DNA from: an uncultured Petrimonas sp.
Lineage (GTDB): Bacteria > Bacteroidota > Bacteroidia > Bacteroidales > Dysgonomonadaceae
Reading direction: 5' to 3'
DNA: 21,834 nt
NCBI GenBank assembly: GCA_934621705.1
Contig: CAKTUP010000012.1
Coordinates: 1-21,834, forward strand
In this document: positions 21,735-21,834 of the stretch, piece by piece
Position numbering within the stretch: position 1 is the first letter of the stretch
Layout: the number at the start of each line of letters is the position of its first letter
Notes under the pieces: model-generated
What the model was told of the DNA's origin: nothing
The model's input: the letters and a program-made list of their open reading frames with translations, nothing else
The model's database searches: none
Made by a program: the position numbers and the translations under genes

Positions 21735-21762
21735 ACAATTTGGGATTTGGGATTTGGGATTT
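21735..21762. repeat. Heptamer array GGGATTT upstream of ldcA
   Basis: ACAATTT then three perfect GGGATTT units, starting nine bases upstream of the ldcA ATG, so it lies in the likely leader or promoter region of the ldcA-antiporter operon. Confidence 0.85.
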
Positions 21763-21774
21763 GACCCCTCTAAA

Positions 21775-21792
21775 TCTCCCCTGAAGGGGAGA
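21775..21792. repeat. Perfect palindrome TCTCCCCT / AGGGGAGA
   Basis: Eight-base arms with a two-base loop (GA), preceded by CCCCTCTAAA. This CCCCTC...GGGGAG format is common in Bacteroidota spacers (recalled, not searched); a smaller relative lies at 14002-14018. Confidence 0.7.
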
Positions 21793-21834
21793 CTTGTGGG
21801 CTGTGAATCACTAATTGCTGTTCGCTAAGTCCCC

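Overview
The window reads as a piece of a Bacteroidota chromosome, most likely order Bacteroidales. The pointers are: TAnnTTTG-type -7 promoter boxes with TTTG-like -33 elements; two hybrid two-component regulators that join a periplasmic TPR sensor, kinase, receiver and AraC-type DNA-binding domain in one chain; secreted proteins whose predicted signal peptidase I site is followed by Gln, together with a zinc glutaminyl-cyclase-like lipoprotein; a fused HisIE; and an RRM/RGG RNA-binding protein. No species name can be supported from the sequence alone.

Layout. 1-2969 (+) holds housekeeping genes: the 3' part of hisIE, ffh (signal recognition particle GTPase) and folD (one-carbon metabolism). 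3255-11013 is a block of three membrane-spanning regulators: hybrid sensor/regulator 1 (+), a convergent TPR-HTH one-component regulator (-), and hybrid sensor/regulator 2 (+). The two hybrids are diverged paralogues whose AraC DNA-binding ends are nearly identical. No SusC/SusD pair is present; the only nearby candidate carbohydrate gene is a GH20-like secreted hydrolase (11107-12183, -). A small lipoprotein gene (12344-12877, +) follows.

From 13128 to the right edge every gene lies on the minus strand: tsaB, an RRM RNA-binding protein, dcp (M3 peptidase), sufE, an S23/IVS four-helix-bundle gene, a glutaminyl-cyclase-like M28 protein, a K+/H+ antiporter, and ldcA (probably co-transcribed with the antiporter, ldcA first). 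These are mostly unrelated maintenance functions.

The most unusual feature lies between the genes. From ffh rightwards many gaps are filled by tandem arrays whose unit is always seven bases long but whose sequence differs from array to array (AGTTATG, AGAGCAA, TTTACTG, GGGTGAT, GTTTGAT, GGGATTT and others). Several arrays touch or supply stop codons. One pair, in opposite orientation, brackets the S23/IVS gene. Several short perfect palindromes with three-base loops, a 17-bp inverted repeat with a nested hairpin, and a composite ACGAAT-type hairpin add to the intergenic repeat load. No CRISPR array, insertion sequence, rRNA or complete tRNA was seen.
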